Program-made: the position numbers and the translations under genes
Part shown: one piece after another, positions 17,798 through 26,091 of the stretch
Numbering within the stretch: position 1 is the stretch's first letter
Layout: every line of letters starts with the position of its first letter
Assembly: GCA_020636315.1 (NCBI GenBank)
Contig: JACJYA010000004.1
Span: 376,936-440,935, forward strand
Direction of reading: 5' to 3'
DNA from: Lewinellaceae bacterium
GTDB taxonomy: Bacteria > Bacteroidota > Bacteroidia > Chitinophagales > Saprospiraceae
Length of the DNA: 64,000 nt
Notes under the pieces: generated by a model
What the model was told of the DNA's origin: nothing
The model's input: the letters and a program-made list of their open reading frames with translations, nothing else
Databases searched by the model: none

Positions 17798-18331
17798 ATG
17801 AAAAATATACTGAGAACAGGAATTCTGATATTAGCCACTATGGCCCTTTGCTTCACCTCCTGTGATGAAGACGATCCTATGACTCCTGCCGATGACAGCC
17901 GCTACATGCAGGAAGACCAGATGGGCCGCCCCGCCATCAACACCGTTTTTGTGGATGCAGGCGATAAGGACGCATTCAACACCACCACGCCATCCAAACA
18001 GGGTGCTGCTTTTGCAGACAAATTCCAAAGCAAACTCCTCGCTCTGAACCCCGGTTATTCCACCAACGCCCTGGGGCTGGACGCTGAAACGTTCACCAGC
18101 GTGCTGGCCACCGATGTACTGACTGTTGCCACGGAAGGAAAAACCACTTTCTTCGATGGCAACAATGTGCTGACCGGCCGCGCCTTATCCGATGATGTGG
18201 TCTCGGTGGAACTGCTGCTCATCTTCGGCGGGCCGGAAGGCACCGGCAACCCCGGCCTTACGGACGACCACGTCGATGCCAATGACAAGGCGTTCCTGAA
18301 TTCTTTCCCTTATCTGGCTACACCGCATTAA
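17798..18331 (+). CDS. DUF4331 C-terminal half as a lipoprotein
   Basis: This 177-residue lipoprotein (lipobox CFTSCDED) carries MGRPAINTVFVDAGDKDAFN, the DVLTVATEGKTTFFDGNNVLTGR-type segment in degenerate form, LSDDVVSVELLLIF, and the ending AFLNSFPYLATPH. This order matches the C-terminal half of DUF4331. Having its own membrane anchor suggests that the two halves assemble at a membrane surface. It follows the N-terminal half by 173 bases and precedes the TPR gene by about 110 bases; all three probably act together. Confidence 0.83.
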   Translation: MKNILRTGILILATMALCFTSCDEDDPMTPADDSRYMQEDQMGRPAINTVFVDAGDKDAFNTTTPSKQGAAFADKFQSKLLALNPGYSTNALGLDAETFTSVLATDVLTVATEGKTTFFDGNNVLTGRALSDDVVSVELLLIFGGPEGTGNPGLTDDHVDANDKAFLNSFPYLATPH

Positions 18332-18442
18332 AAAGTTACTCCGCTACCCGCCCGGCTGTCCTCCTAAAAAAGAACAGCCGGGGCGGATAGCGAAGTCAAA
18401 AGGTGCGAAAAGAACAGGTTTTATGAAAAAATGACAGCAGAA

Positions 18443-19744
18443 ATGAAAAATATAGCTTTTATCACCGCTTCCATCCTGATCCTGATGGCCGCCTTTTTGC
18501 TCGCTCCTCAATATCAGGTGGCCCACCGGGCTGACTATGAACATTACCTCAATGCCACACCCCTTCAAAAAAAACAGAAGGCCCTCTCCTCCCGGATCGC
18601 TTTCTGGGAGGAGAAACTTAAAACCGCACCGGGAAATTTTGTATTTCAGAAGAAACTCGCCTCCCTGTACTCCGCCAACTTCAAACTATCCGGTGAGGCC
18701 GCCTGGCTCCACCGTTCCGACAGCCTTCTTCAACGGGTGAACCAGCGTATTCCCGGCCAGGTGGGCACCTTGCAGTCTCTGGCCGCCAACGCCATCAGCC
18801 GCCACGGTTTCCGGGAAGCGGAAAGCTACATCCGCAGAGCAATGGATATCGGCCAGAACAAATTCACCTCCTCCCTGGTGCTGGCGGATGTGGCGCTGGA
18901 GAGAGGCCAACTGCTGGAAACAAAATTGCTGCTCAGGGATATCGCTTCCGACTCCCATTTTGATTACCTCATCCGGGAAGCAAAACTTCACGACCAATCG
19001 GGCGATCTCGATGAAGCAGTACGCACCATGGAAAAAGCCACGGCTCTGGCCAAAGCGTCCGGTTCGCCCCCCATCATCAACTGGTCACTATCCAACCTGG
19101 CGGATATGTACGGGCATCAGGGCAGGGTGCGGAAGTCATACGAAACCTACCTCGAAGCCCTGCATTACAACCCGGCAGACTTCCATGCCTTGAAAGGCAT
19201 AGCCTGGATCGCTTATTCCAATGACAAAAATGCGGAAGAGGCCAAAAATATCCTGCACTTCCTGCAATCCGTTCGCCCGGTACCGGAATACAACCTGTTA
19301 CTGGCGGAGATCGCAGATTACGAAAAGGACAGCATTGCCGGGGAGAAATATAAACAACGCTTCATCCGGGAAGCTTCCCGAAAAACCTACGGGAATATGT
19401 ACAAAAGCTACTTATGCAAAATGAAAAGCGAGGGCGGCTATCCTTCCGAAGCTATGAAAATTGCCCGGGAAGAAGTCCGGGAACGCCCCCACCCCATGTC
19501 ATACAACCTTCTGGCCTGGGCGGCCTTCCGGAGTGGGAAGCCGACAGAAGCGCTGAACATTCTGGAGGCGCACGTCATCGGCCGGACCGCCGAACCGGAT
19601 GCATTGTTCCACTCGGGCATCATATTAAAGGAGAATGGTAAAAAGCAGGCTGCCAGAAAAATGCTGAATGCCGCCCTGGAAGCTTCATTTGAACTGGGGC
19701 CGGTGGTAACCGCCGAGATCGAAGGCCAGCTGAAGCAGTTGTAA
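18443..19744 (+). CDS. TPR protein with N-terminal membrane anchor
   Basis: About 433 residues with an N-terminal hydrophobic anchor (IAFITASILILMAAFLLAP), then helical tetratricopeptide-like repeats over residues 80-430 (for example LNTLADMYGHQGRVRKSY-like and YNLLAWAAFRSGKPTEAL units). TPR proteins act as protein-binding scaffolds. Placed after the split DUF4331 pair, it is likely a periplasmic or surface assembly factor for them. The ATG four codons upstream (18431) is an alternative start. Confidence 0.8.
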   Translation: MKNIAFITASILILMAAFLLAPQYQVAHRADYEHYLNATPLQKKQKALSSRIAFWEEKLKTAPGNFVFQKKLASLYSANFKLSGEAAWLHRSDSLLQRVNQRIPGQVGTLQSLAANAISRHGFREAESYIRRAMDIGQNKFTSSLVLADVALERGQLLETKLLLRDIASDSHFDYLIREAKLHDQSGDLDEAVRTMEKATALAKASGSPPIINWSLSNLADMYGHQGRVRKSYETYLEALHYNPADFHALKGIAWIAYSNDKNAEEAKNILHFLQSVRPVPEYNLLLAEIADYEKDSIAGEKYKQRFIREASRKTYGNMYKSYLCKMKSEGGYPSEAMKIAREEVRERPHPMSYNLLAWAAFRSGKPTEALNILEAHVIGRTAEPDALFHSGIILKENGKKQAARKMLNAALEASFELGPVVTAEIEGQLKQL

Positions 19745-19817
19745 ACCTGCCGGGCAGGTGTGTCTTTACTTATTTCCGTAGTTTTTTTACATTGCTGGAA
19801 AATTTCAACCGGCATAT

Positions 19818-20951
19818 ATGCGGAAACAATTTATCGACAAAATCGCCTCAACGGCTAAATTGCCCAACACGCTCATACTCCTCGCCCTGCTCACAGCCTG
19901 TTCCAGCCCTCAAAAAGCATTTGAGAGCCAGGATTACGACAATGCCTTCAAACTGGCCCTGTCCGGCCTGAATAAAGGCAGGGGCAACCAAGAAACCAGG
20001 CAGATACTAAAGCAATCGCTTGAAAACATCCTGGGCCGGGAAATGGCGGAAAGCCGCCGCCTGGGCAGCCAGAATAACCCGGAAGGATGGAAGACGGCTC
20101 TGGACATCAATTACGGCCTCCAGGCTAAGGTAAAAGAAGCCCGGGCCTTCCTCCCCAACGACTTTGAGAAAGAGCTTTACACGCTGCCTCAGCAGGCCAA
20201 ATGGCTCCGGAAAAGCCTGTTCACCCATTTTTTTGAAGAGGGACAGGACGACCTGGGAAGGGCCGATGCCACCGGGCTGAAACCATACGCCCAGCTGGCT
20301 CACGGTGCTTTTACCAAGGCCAGGCAATATACAGAGGTGCCATCCCCTAAACTGGATTCTCTCACCAGGCGCGCCATGAAAATGGGGATCGTTTATTATC
20401 AGGTGGAGGTCGATGCACCTTTTGATATCTCTTATCACTGGGAGATCGACCGCGTATTTGAAAAGGTGGAAGATCAAAGCGGAGGCTTCCTCCGGGTGAC
20501 ATACGGGGAAGCGATTAAAGATGCGGACTGCGCCATTGAGATCCGCTTCAACTCTCTGGAGATTGACATTTCCGAAGAAAAGGGAGATGAAGATTTTAAC
20601 CGGGAGATCCTCGTCGAATACAAAACCGTAACCGATACTTCCGGCAATGAAAAAAAAGTTCCGGTTTACGAAACGGCCGAAGGCAACGCTGTCACCATCA
20701 CCAAAACCAAAACCGCCACCTGGGACGTCGATGTTTACATCGATGGGCTGACGCCCAACTGCGGGCTGTCCGGCCAGAGTTTTTCCGCCTCAACTCAGTC
20801 CACGATCAGAGAAGTAAAGATCTCCGGGGACCGGCGCGCCGTCCCTGAGGAATATATCAACGCCAGGAAAGAAAATTTCACCGAGGAAGACGACATGGCT
20901 GAATATCTCCTGGAAAGCCTGTATGAACAGATCGTGAGAGCTTATTTCTAA
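19818..20951 (+). CDS. Lipoprotein of unknown function, helical N-terminus
   Basis: The 377-residue product has a lipoprotein signal (TLILLALLTACSS) preceded by a charged stretch. Residues 40-140 are helical and TPR-like (FESQDYDNAFKLALSGLNKG). The C-terminal part is beta-rich (YYQVEVDAPFDISYHWEID, DADCAIEIRFNSLEI), with a TKTKTATWDVDVYIDG segment. I do not recognise a family. It is on the same strand 73 bases after the TPR gene and converges with the next minus-strand gene, leaving only 7 bases between them. Confidence 0.75.
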   Translation: MRKQFIDKIASTAKLPNTLILLALLTACSSPQKAFESQDYDNAFKLALSGLNKGRGNQETRQILKQSLENILGREMAESRRLGSQNNPEGWKTALDINYGLQAKVKEARAFLPNDFEKELYTLPQQAKWLRKSLFTHFFEEGQDDLGRADATGLKPYAQLAHGAFTKARQYTEVPSPKLDSLTRRAMKMGIVYYQVEVDAPFDISYHWEIDRVFEKVEDQSGGFLRVTYGEAIKDADCAIEIRFNSLEIDISEEKGDEDFNREILVEYKTVTDTSGNEKKVPVYETAEGNAVTITKTKTATWDVDVYIDGLTPNCGLSGQSFSASTQSTIREVKISGDRRAVPEEYINARKENFTEEDDMAEYLLESLYEQIVRAYF

Positions 20952-20958
20952 GGAATAG

Positions 20959-21624
20959 TTAATCCAGAAGGATCACTTTCCTACCCCGGGCATATTGCAC
21001 CAGGGCAAAAAGAACGGCAGCCACCAATGAGACCCCCAGTATCTTCGAAAACAGCACCTCCCCTTTCATTAACGCCCCGAGAGCAAACAGGGTAAAAACG
21101 GCCAGGTGGACGGCCACCCTCTGGACTCCAATCAGGCGGTTCTCCTTTTTTATCAGCCACGACAGCAGGACATCAATGCCCCACCACACGGTTACGATAA
21201 TATCGGGCCAAAAGGCCTTAACCCTGGTGGTGTTCTGCATCGCTTGCCAGTCGCCTTCGAAAAAAATCATTGTTGCCCAGAAAAAATGGACGAGGAAAGC
21301 GGCATAGCTCACCGTCCAGAAGACCTGCCACCACAGGAAGGCCTTCTCCGAACGCCGCCGGAACCAGAAAAACACCAGAGCCGGAATGAGCAGGATTAAA
21401 GTGGCCCAGGCTGTATAAAAGCAGCGGTACAGGGCGATCTTCTGCCCGGCATTGCGAACGTCATAAACCGGGGGCCTGCCCTCGGCAGCCGGCGTATAAA
21501 GAGCGAATATCTTCTGCCCTTCGGCAAATCCGCCGGCAATAATGGCAGCGGCAAGCAACAGGAAAAGTGCTCCGAGAGCAATTCGCCACAAATAGGCCGG
21601 GGCCGGGAGTTTAGCTGTCATCAT
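20959..21624 (-). CDS. Integral membrane protein of unknown function
   Basis: About 221 residues with five or six hydrophobic segments (IALGALFLLLAAAIIAGG, ATLILLIPALVFFWF, FWTVSYAAFLVHFFWA, VHLAVFTLFALGALM, VSLVAAVLFALVQYA). The frame is open to 21657, but the adjacent ATG codons at 21624 and 21621 sit better relative to the first helix. No motif identifies a transporter or enzyme. The AsmA-like gene ends 61 bases upstream on the same strand. Confidence 0.7.
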   Translation of the reverse strand: MMTAKLPAPAYLWRIALGALFLLLAAAIIAGGFAEGQKIFALYTPAAEGRPPVYDVRNAGQKIALYRCFYTAWATLILLIPALVFFWFRRRSEKAFLWWQVFWTVSYAAFLVHFFWATMIFFEGDWQAMQNTTRVKAFWPDIIVTVWWGIDVLLSWLIKKENRLIGVQRVAVHLAVFTLFALGALMKGEVLFSKILGVSLVAAVLFALVQYARGRKVILLD

Positions 21625-21685
21625 ACAGGTATTAGAAATCTGAATGCACAGGCTCAAAAATAAGAGAAAATTCGAATTTCCGGCC

Positions 21686-24600
21686 CTACTTGCCTTTGGA
21701 CAGCACCCATTTAAAGCTGAGCCCTCCGTCTTCCCCCGCCGTCGCCCGCAACAGAATAGAGGGGCCTAGTTTTTTCTCCTGCAGTTTTTCCAATGCATCG
21801 ACTTCCTTGCCCTGCCAGAAAAGATTGGCGAAGGGGACTTCAAAAAGAAGGTTGGTGTCGCCCTCCTCACCCAGGGCGTACCGGCCTTCCACCCCAAAAG
21901 ACAACGCGGTGGAAGCCACGAAAAAATGATCGACCATAAGTTCCTGCCCCCGGAGTTCGAAGGAATTTTCCAGGGTGGCGAACTCAATATTGGAGAGCCT
22001 TCGGTTGCGTAGCAGAAAGCCCTGCAAGGAATCCAGGGCCGGAAGGCTGATCAGGGCCCCGTTGCGGACACTGACGCCAAATTCCCCCTTCATCGAATCA
22101 GGCAGCAGGTCGTAATTGGCATTGGCCCGTGCCTGGAAGCGTATGTTGGCATTGAGCTGCCCTCTGATGTTGTGGAAGGTCATGCCCTGCTGCCCAAAAT
22201 TGTCGAACGACCGAAAGACCTGGCTGATATCGGTATTCCGGAATTCGGCGCGAACATCAATATCAGGGTGGTTCTTTTCCAGCCCTCCGATCTGCCCGTC
22301 CAGCCGGAAGAAACCGTCGCAAAGGTTCATTTCCGTGCTGTCGAAGCTTAATACTCCCGGACTCATGGCCAGGCCGCCTCTGACATTGGCTGCCCGGAAG
22401 TTGCGGTATTTCACGCTATCGATACTGAGTTGGAGGTGAGCCTTTATGTTGTCCAGGCCGGCATTGACCAGGCGGGTCACAATGGTTGAATCCTGAGGGC
22501 TGCCCGGAGAAGGCTGCAGGAATTTCTGCGGAGCCCTGAACTTCCCGAAATCGAACTCGCCGGCCGACACTTCCAGAAATGTTTCCAGCTCCCGCCCCGG
22601 AAGGAAGAGAAAGGGCAGGAATCCGTAAAACTTTCCCTTCCCCTGCATCTTATTGCCATTCAGCCGAAGTTTAATATCCTCTATAAAAAGGTCATGCTCA
22701 TCAAAACTGAACCGGCTATTCACCTCACTGAACCGATACCCCCTCGGTTTGTATTCAAAAGCACCATTCATTATGCGGGCCTCGCCTTTCAACTTTGCTT
22801 TGAGCAGGGCATTTTCCACATCAAAATGCCCTTCCGGCCGGCCCTCATAGTGGAAACCCACCTCCACGTTCCCGCCACTGAACCGAAACTGGCCGGGGGC
22901 GAACATCCGGTTCAGTTCCTCCAACGGCATATCTACCTGGACATCCGCCGTCAAGAAAGGGTTCCGGAAGTTGGTGGCCGTAAAGGAGGACTGAAAAGCG
23001 GCGGTTCCAAAAAGCCGGCCCGACAGCTTGTCCACCACCACACACCCGTTTTCAGTGTCCTGTCCTTCACAGGCGGGAAGCAACCGGCCACTGAAGGCCA
23101 CATTATCCAGCCTCAGAGTTCGGAAATGCAATTTGTCGGTTTTTACCGATATCTTTCCTTCCACCTTGTCCAATGCCGATTCCAGGGTGCGGGCCACCCG
23201 GTTGTAACTGACAGGTTGCTTACTGCCTCCGGAGGCTTCCTGTGTTCCGGTGGGAAACCGGTTCAGGTCGAGCTCAGGAGCAATGATGTCTAAGTTGGCC
23301 CGAAGTTTTTTATCCTGGTCGAGAACAAAAGGCAAAAACCCCTCCACTACGCCACCGGCTGTCGCCTGGTTGCCATTAAGGGCAAACTCGAGGCTGTCGG
23401 CCACCAGGTTGCGGCCTTCAAAGTGAAAAGCCCCCCCGAAATTTCGCAACTCATATCCCCTGGGCAGATAATCGGCGGCAGCGCCGGCAACCACTACTTT
23501 ACCCTGCAGGGCTCCCTTCAGGGTATTGTCGTTCAGTTGAGCGTAATCCCTGAGCTTCCCGTGATATCGCATCTGCAGGCTCAGTTCACCGCTTTTCAGG
23601 GCCAGCTTTTGAGGGGGAAGCATGTCATTCAGCCTGGCCAGTGGGACGGAGAGCTCAAAAGACATATCCGCAACCGGATCCTTCAGCTCATCCAGCAGGA
23701 ATGTAGCTGCCAGAGGAATATCGTCAAAGATCCGGGCGGAGAAATCGTCGATGAGCAGAGAGGGAGCACCTGTTCTTTTTTTACTCCCGGGCAGGCGAAG
23801 GGTAAATTCGGCTTCCGAAGCTCCCAGCTTCCGGTAGGTAACTTTCCGGGCATTTACGTGGGCCTCCACCTCCAGCCGGCTGAGGAAACCCTTCCCGGCA
23901 TCGTTTTTATGACGCCCCGCCGGATTGTCATCATGCCCCTTTGCATCGAGAAAAGAACCGAAGTCCAGATGGCCGGCCTTCACATCGAACCGGGCCAGCA
24001 TTGGACCTTCTTTACCCAGCAGGTTGGCCATCAACCCGTAAACCGCGCCCTGCAACCGGAGGGGCTCCCCATTGGCCTGCAGGTGCAGGTTGCCGAAGAA
24101 AAGGTTTTTCTCATCAAAGCTGAAATCGCCCTTCAGCCCATTGGCCCTCAGGCCCCCGGGAAGATAATCCAGCGCAGCCCGGCGGATGCTCCCTTTGCCA
24201 TCGAGGTGTATTTCCGGGCGGCCCTCCGAAGCGGCCAGGGGGTTGTCCATCCGCCCGGAAAGCGTAAAAGACGCTTCTACCTGCCCATCCAGGAAACGGA
24301 CTTGCCCCGGAGGCAGCAAACCGTTCAGGGAAGTGAGGGAGGTTGCCAGTTTTCCTTCCACCCTCGCCACAGGCGCCTTCATATCTTCCGCATGATATTT
24401 TGCGCTCACCTCAATGGTATCGAAGAGTTTGGCGGAAAGCAGCTCTATGTCCAGGCAATCACTATGGGGTGTGATCGGCCCGGTGGCGTCGCAGTTGTTT
24501 ACATAATGCCCCCGCAAAGCGGCCCCGGTGAAGCGCAGCGCTCCGCCAGCCAAAACAGTGCTGTCCACCCGGAATGTCACATCGAGTGGCTGAGGTTGGC

Positions 24601-25555
24601 CGGGCAGCAGCGGGCCATCCAGGATGACTGACGTTGCCACCTGTTCACTGAGCTGAAAATCTTCAAGCCCGTGGCGGACATTGTCGGCCAGCAATGGCCG
24701 CACATTCTCCAGCAGGATACCCGGGCTGCTGATGGCCAGCCGAATATGGTTGGTGTCTTTCACCTCGATCGCTCCTTCAAGGCGAAGGGTATCCTGGCCA
24801 AATACAGCGGTAGAAGGCAGCAGGCGGAACCCGCCTCCGGAGCCGCCCCACTCCATTCTGAGGTCCACCCGGCTTTCCCGTTCCTTAAAGTAAGGGCCGT
24901 TCTTCATCTTAAAATAAAGGCCGTGGAAGAACCAATCTCCGCGCAGCCGGAGGCGGTGGGCTCGGGTGGAGAAACCAATTCTGGCATGCCGGATATCAAA
25001 CCGAAAGCGTTTGCTCCGCAAAACATCCTCAAAATCGAAGGACAGGTTGCTGGCCTCCACCTTACTTATGGAAAAGGAAGTGCTGGTATCCGGGGTTTCC
25101 CGCAGAAAAGCAATGGAGTCTTTTTCCAGAAAACCGGCATTGAAATAGCCGTCTTTTGACCGAAAGAGCTGAATTCTGGCGCTGTCGATGGAGATAGACC
25201 GGATCTCGAATTCCCTGTGCAGCAATTTCCAGGGACGAAAGACGACGCTTACCTTCCTGATGCGCAACAGTTCCCGCCCGTGGTCTTCAAAACAGGGGTC
25301 GTGCATCACTACATCCCCCAGGCTCAGCGACAGAAAGGGAAAGTGCTCCAGATACTGGAAATTGTAATGCCCGAAAGTAGCCTCCGCCCCGAAGTTCTCC
25401 CGGAATGCCTCCCCTACGATAACCGGCACCCGCTCCTGGTTGGAAACCGCGATGTAATAGGCCAGCCCCGTGAGCAGCAGCACCAGCATAAAAATCCCCC
25501 CTACTGCCAGAAGCAGATAGCGAAGGAAGGTGCGGATTTTGCCGGGTAGGGGCAT
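21686..25555 (-). CDS. Giant AsmA-like membrane-anchored protein
   Basis: The 1289-residue product has one N-terminal membrane helix (LLLAVGGIFMLVLLLTGLAY) and a very long beta-rich periplasmic part, as in the AsmA/TamB/YhdP class that bridges the membranes and is thought to move phospholipids. The AsmA start is seen in GEAFRENFGAEATFGHYNF and the C-terminal block in NANYDLLPDSMKGEFGVS. A module repeats three times: DYLPGGLRANGLKGDFSFDE near residue 466, DYLPRGYELRNFGGAFHFEG near 708 and EYKPRGYRFSEVNSRFSFDE near 990, each followed by a LNGN/ANGE turn and a YGFLPFL-like end. This suggests growth by internal duplication. It probably spans the periplasm as an elongated groove. Confidence 0.85.
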   Translation of the reverse strand: MPLPGKIRTFLRYLLLAVGGIFMLVLLLTGLAYYIAVSNQERVPVIVGEAFRENFGAEATFGHYNFQYLEHFPFLSLSLGDVVMHDPCFEDHGRELLRIRKVSVVFRPWKLLHREFEIRSISIDSARIQLFRSKDGYFNAGFLEKDSIAFLRETPDTSTSFSISKVEASNLSFDFEDVLRSKRFRFDIRHARIGFSTRAHRLRLRGDWFFHGLYFKMKNGPYFKERESRVDLRMEWGGSGGGFRLLPSTAVFGQDTLRLEGAIEVKDTNHIRLAISSPGILLENVRPLLADNVRHGLEDFQLSEQVATSVILDGPLLPGQPQPLDVTFRVDSTVLAGGALRFTGAALRGHYVNNCDATGPITPHSDCLDIELLSAKLFDTIEVSAKYHAEDMKAPVARVEGKLATSLTSLNGLLPPGQVRFLDGQVEASFTLSGRMDNPLAASEGRPEIHLDGKGSIRRAALDYLPGGLRANGLKGDFSFDEKNLFFGNLHLQANGEPLRLQGAVYGLMANLLGKEGPMLARFDVKAGHLDFGSFLDAKGHDDNPAGRHKNDAGKGFLSRLEVEAHVNARKVTYRKLGASEAEFTLRLPGSKKRTGAPSLLIDDFSARIFDDIPLAATFLLDELKDPVADMSFELSVPLARLNDMLPPQKLALKSGELSLQMRYHGKLRDYAQLNDNTLKGALQGKVVVAGAAADYLPRGYELRNFGGAFHFEGRNLVADSLEFALNGNQATAGGVVEGFLPFVLDQDKKLRANLDIIAPELDLNRFPTGTQEASGGSKQPVSYNRVARTLESALDKVEGKISVKTDKLHFRTLRLDNVAFSGRLLPACEGQDTENGCVVVDKLSGRLFGTAAFQSSFTATNFRNPFLTADVQVDMPLEELNRMFAPGQFRFSGGNVEVGFHYEGRPEGHFDVENALLKAKLKGEARIMNGAFEYKPRGYRFSEVNSRFSFDEHDLFIEDIKLRLNGNKMQGKGKFYGFLPFLFLPGRELETFLEVSAGEFDFGKFRAPQKFLQPSPGSPQDSTIVTRLVNAGLDNIKAHLQLSIDSVKYRNFRAANVRGGLAMSPGVLSFDSTEMNLCDGFFRLDGQIGGLEKNHPDIDVRAEFRNTDISQVFRSFDNFGQQGMTFHNIRGQLNANIRFQARANANYDLLPDSMKGEFGVSVRNGALISLPALDSLQGFLLRNRRLSNIEFATLENSFELRGQELMVDHFFVASTALSFGVEGRYALGEEGDTNLLFEVPFANLFWQGKEVDALEKLQEKKLGPSILLRATAGEDGGLSFKWVLSKGK

Positions 25556-25923
25556 TTTCGTGATTCGTGATTTGTGATTGGTCTCTGCTGAGCCGGATAA
25601 AATCCGGTGTTCGGTTAGGCCGGCTTAGTAGCAGAGCTGAGGGAATTCAGTACCTACCAGGAAGCAAAGGAAAACCACCTGTTTTTTCCTGCCAGATACC
25701 TTAATACAACATAAGTAAACCGGGATTTGCTCGAAATGGAGAGTAGGGTAAGTGCTATTCGGCGGTTCAAGATATGAAAAATTGGTTTTCCGGGGGCGAT
25801 AAATCCCCTCACGTGTATTTAACAAGTTGCACTTTTTGCTTGGGGAATGGATTGGTAAACCCGCAGCAAAGCGAAGGGATTGCAAAACCTTTCAGAGGCT
25901 GACTGAGCAATTTGGTATTCACA

Positions 25924-26057
25924 CCGCCAAACCCCGAAGGGGTGATAGATCATTGCCTGGGGCAACGCCCCAGGAATACAATGGCAGCTGTCCCTGGCCC
26001 TGTAAGGGCGACACCCTGCTTGTTTCGCCCTTTCAGGGCTTTTTAGGCCCAGGTTCG
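25924..26057. repeat. REP-like element, degraded relative of the GCGAATCC family
   Basis: The sequence ACCCCGAAGGGGTGATAG, then CCTGGGGCAACGCCCCAGG, a GCCCTGTAAGGGC hairpin and GCCCTTTCAGGGC, ends in AGGCCCAGGTTCGC. The same succession of hairpins is in 51901-52122. The left terminal repeat is missing or unrecognisable. It fills part of the 536-base gap 25556-26091, in which I see no gene; the frame open in the gap has no family features. Confidence 0.55.
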
Positions 26058-26091
26058 CATGGCTTTGTGTAATTTGTTATACGCACTCCAC

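Noticed and set aside
16968..18331. DUF4331 as one gene broken by a frameshift
   Set aside because: The second half has its own start, signal and lipobox, and the 173-base gap has no leftover coding sequence.
25625..25885. Minus-strand 86-codon frame between the AsmA-like and DUF4954 genes
   Set aside because: No family features, no signal, and codon use unlike the neighbours; treated as non-coding gap.
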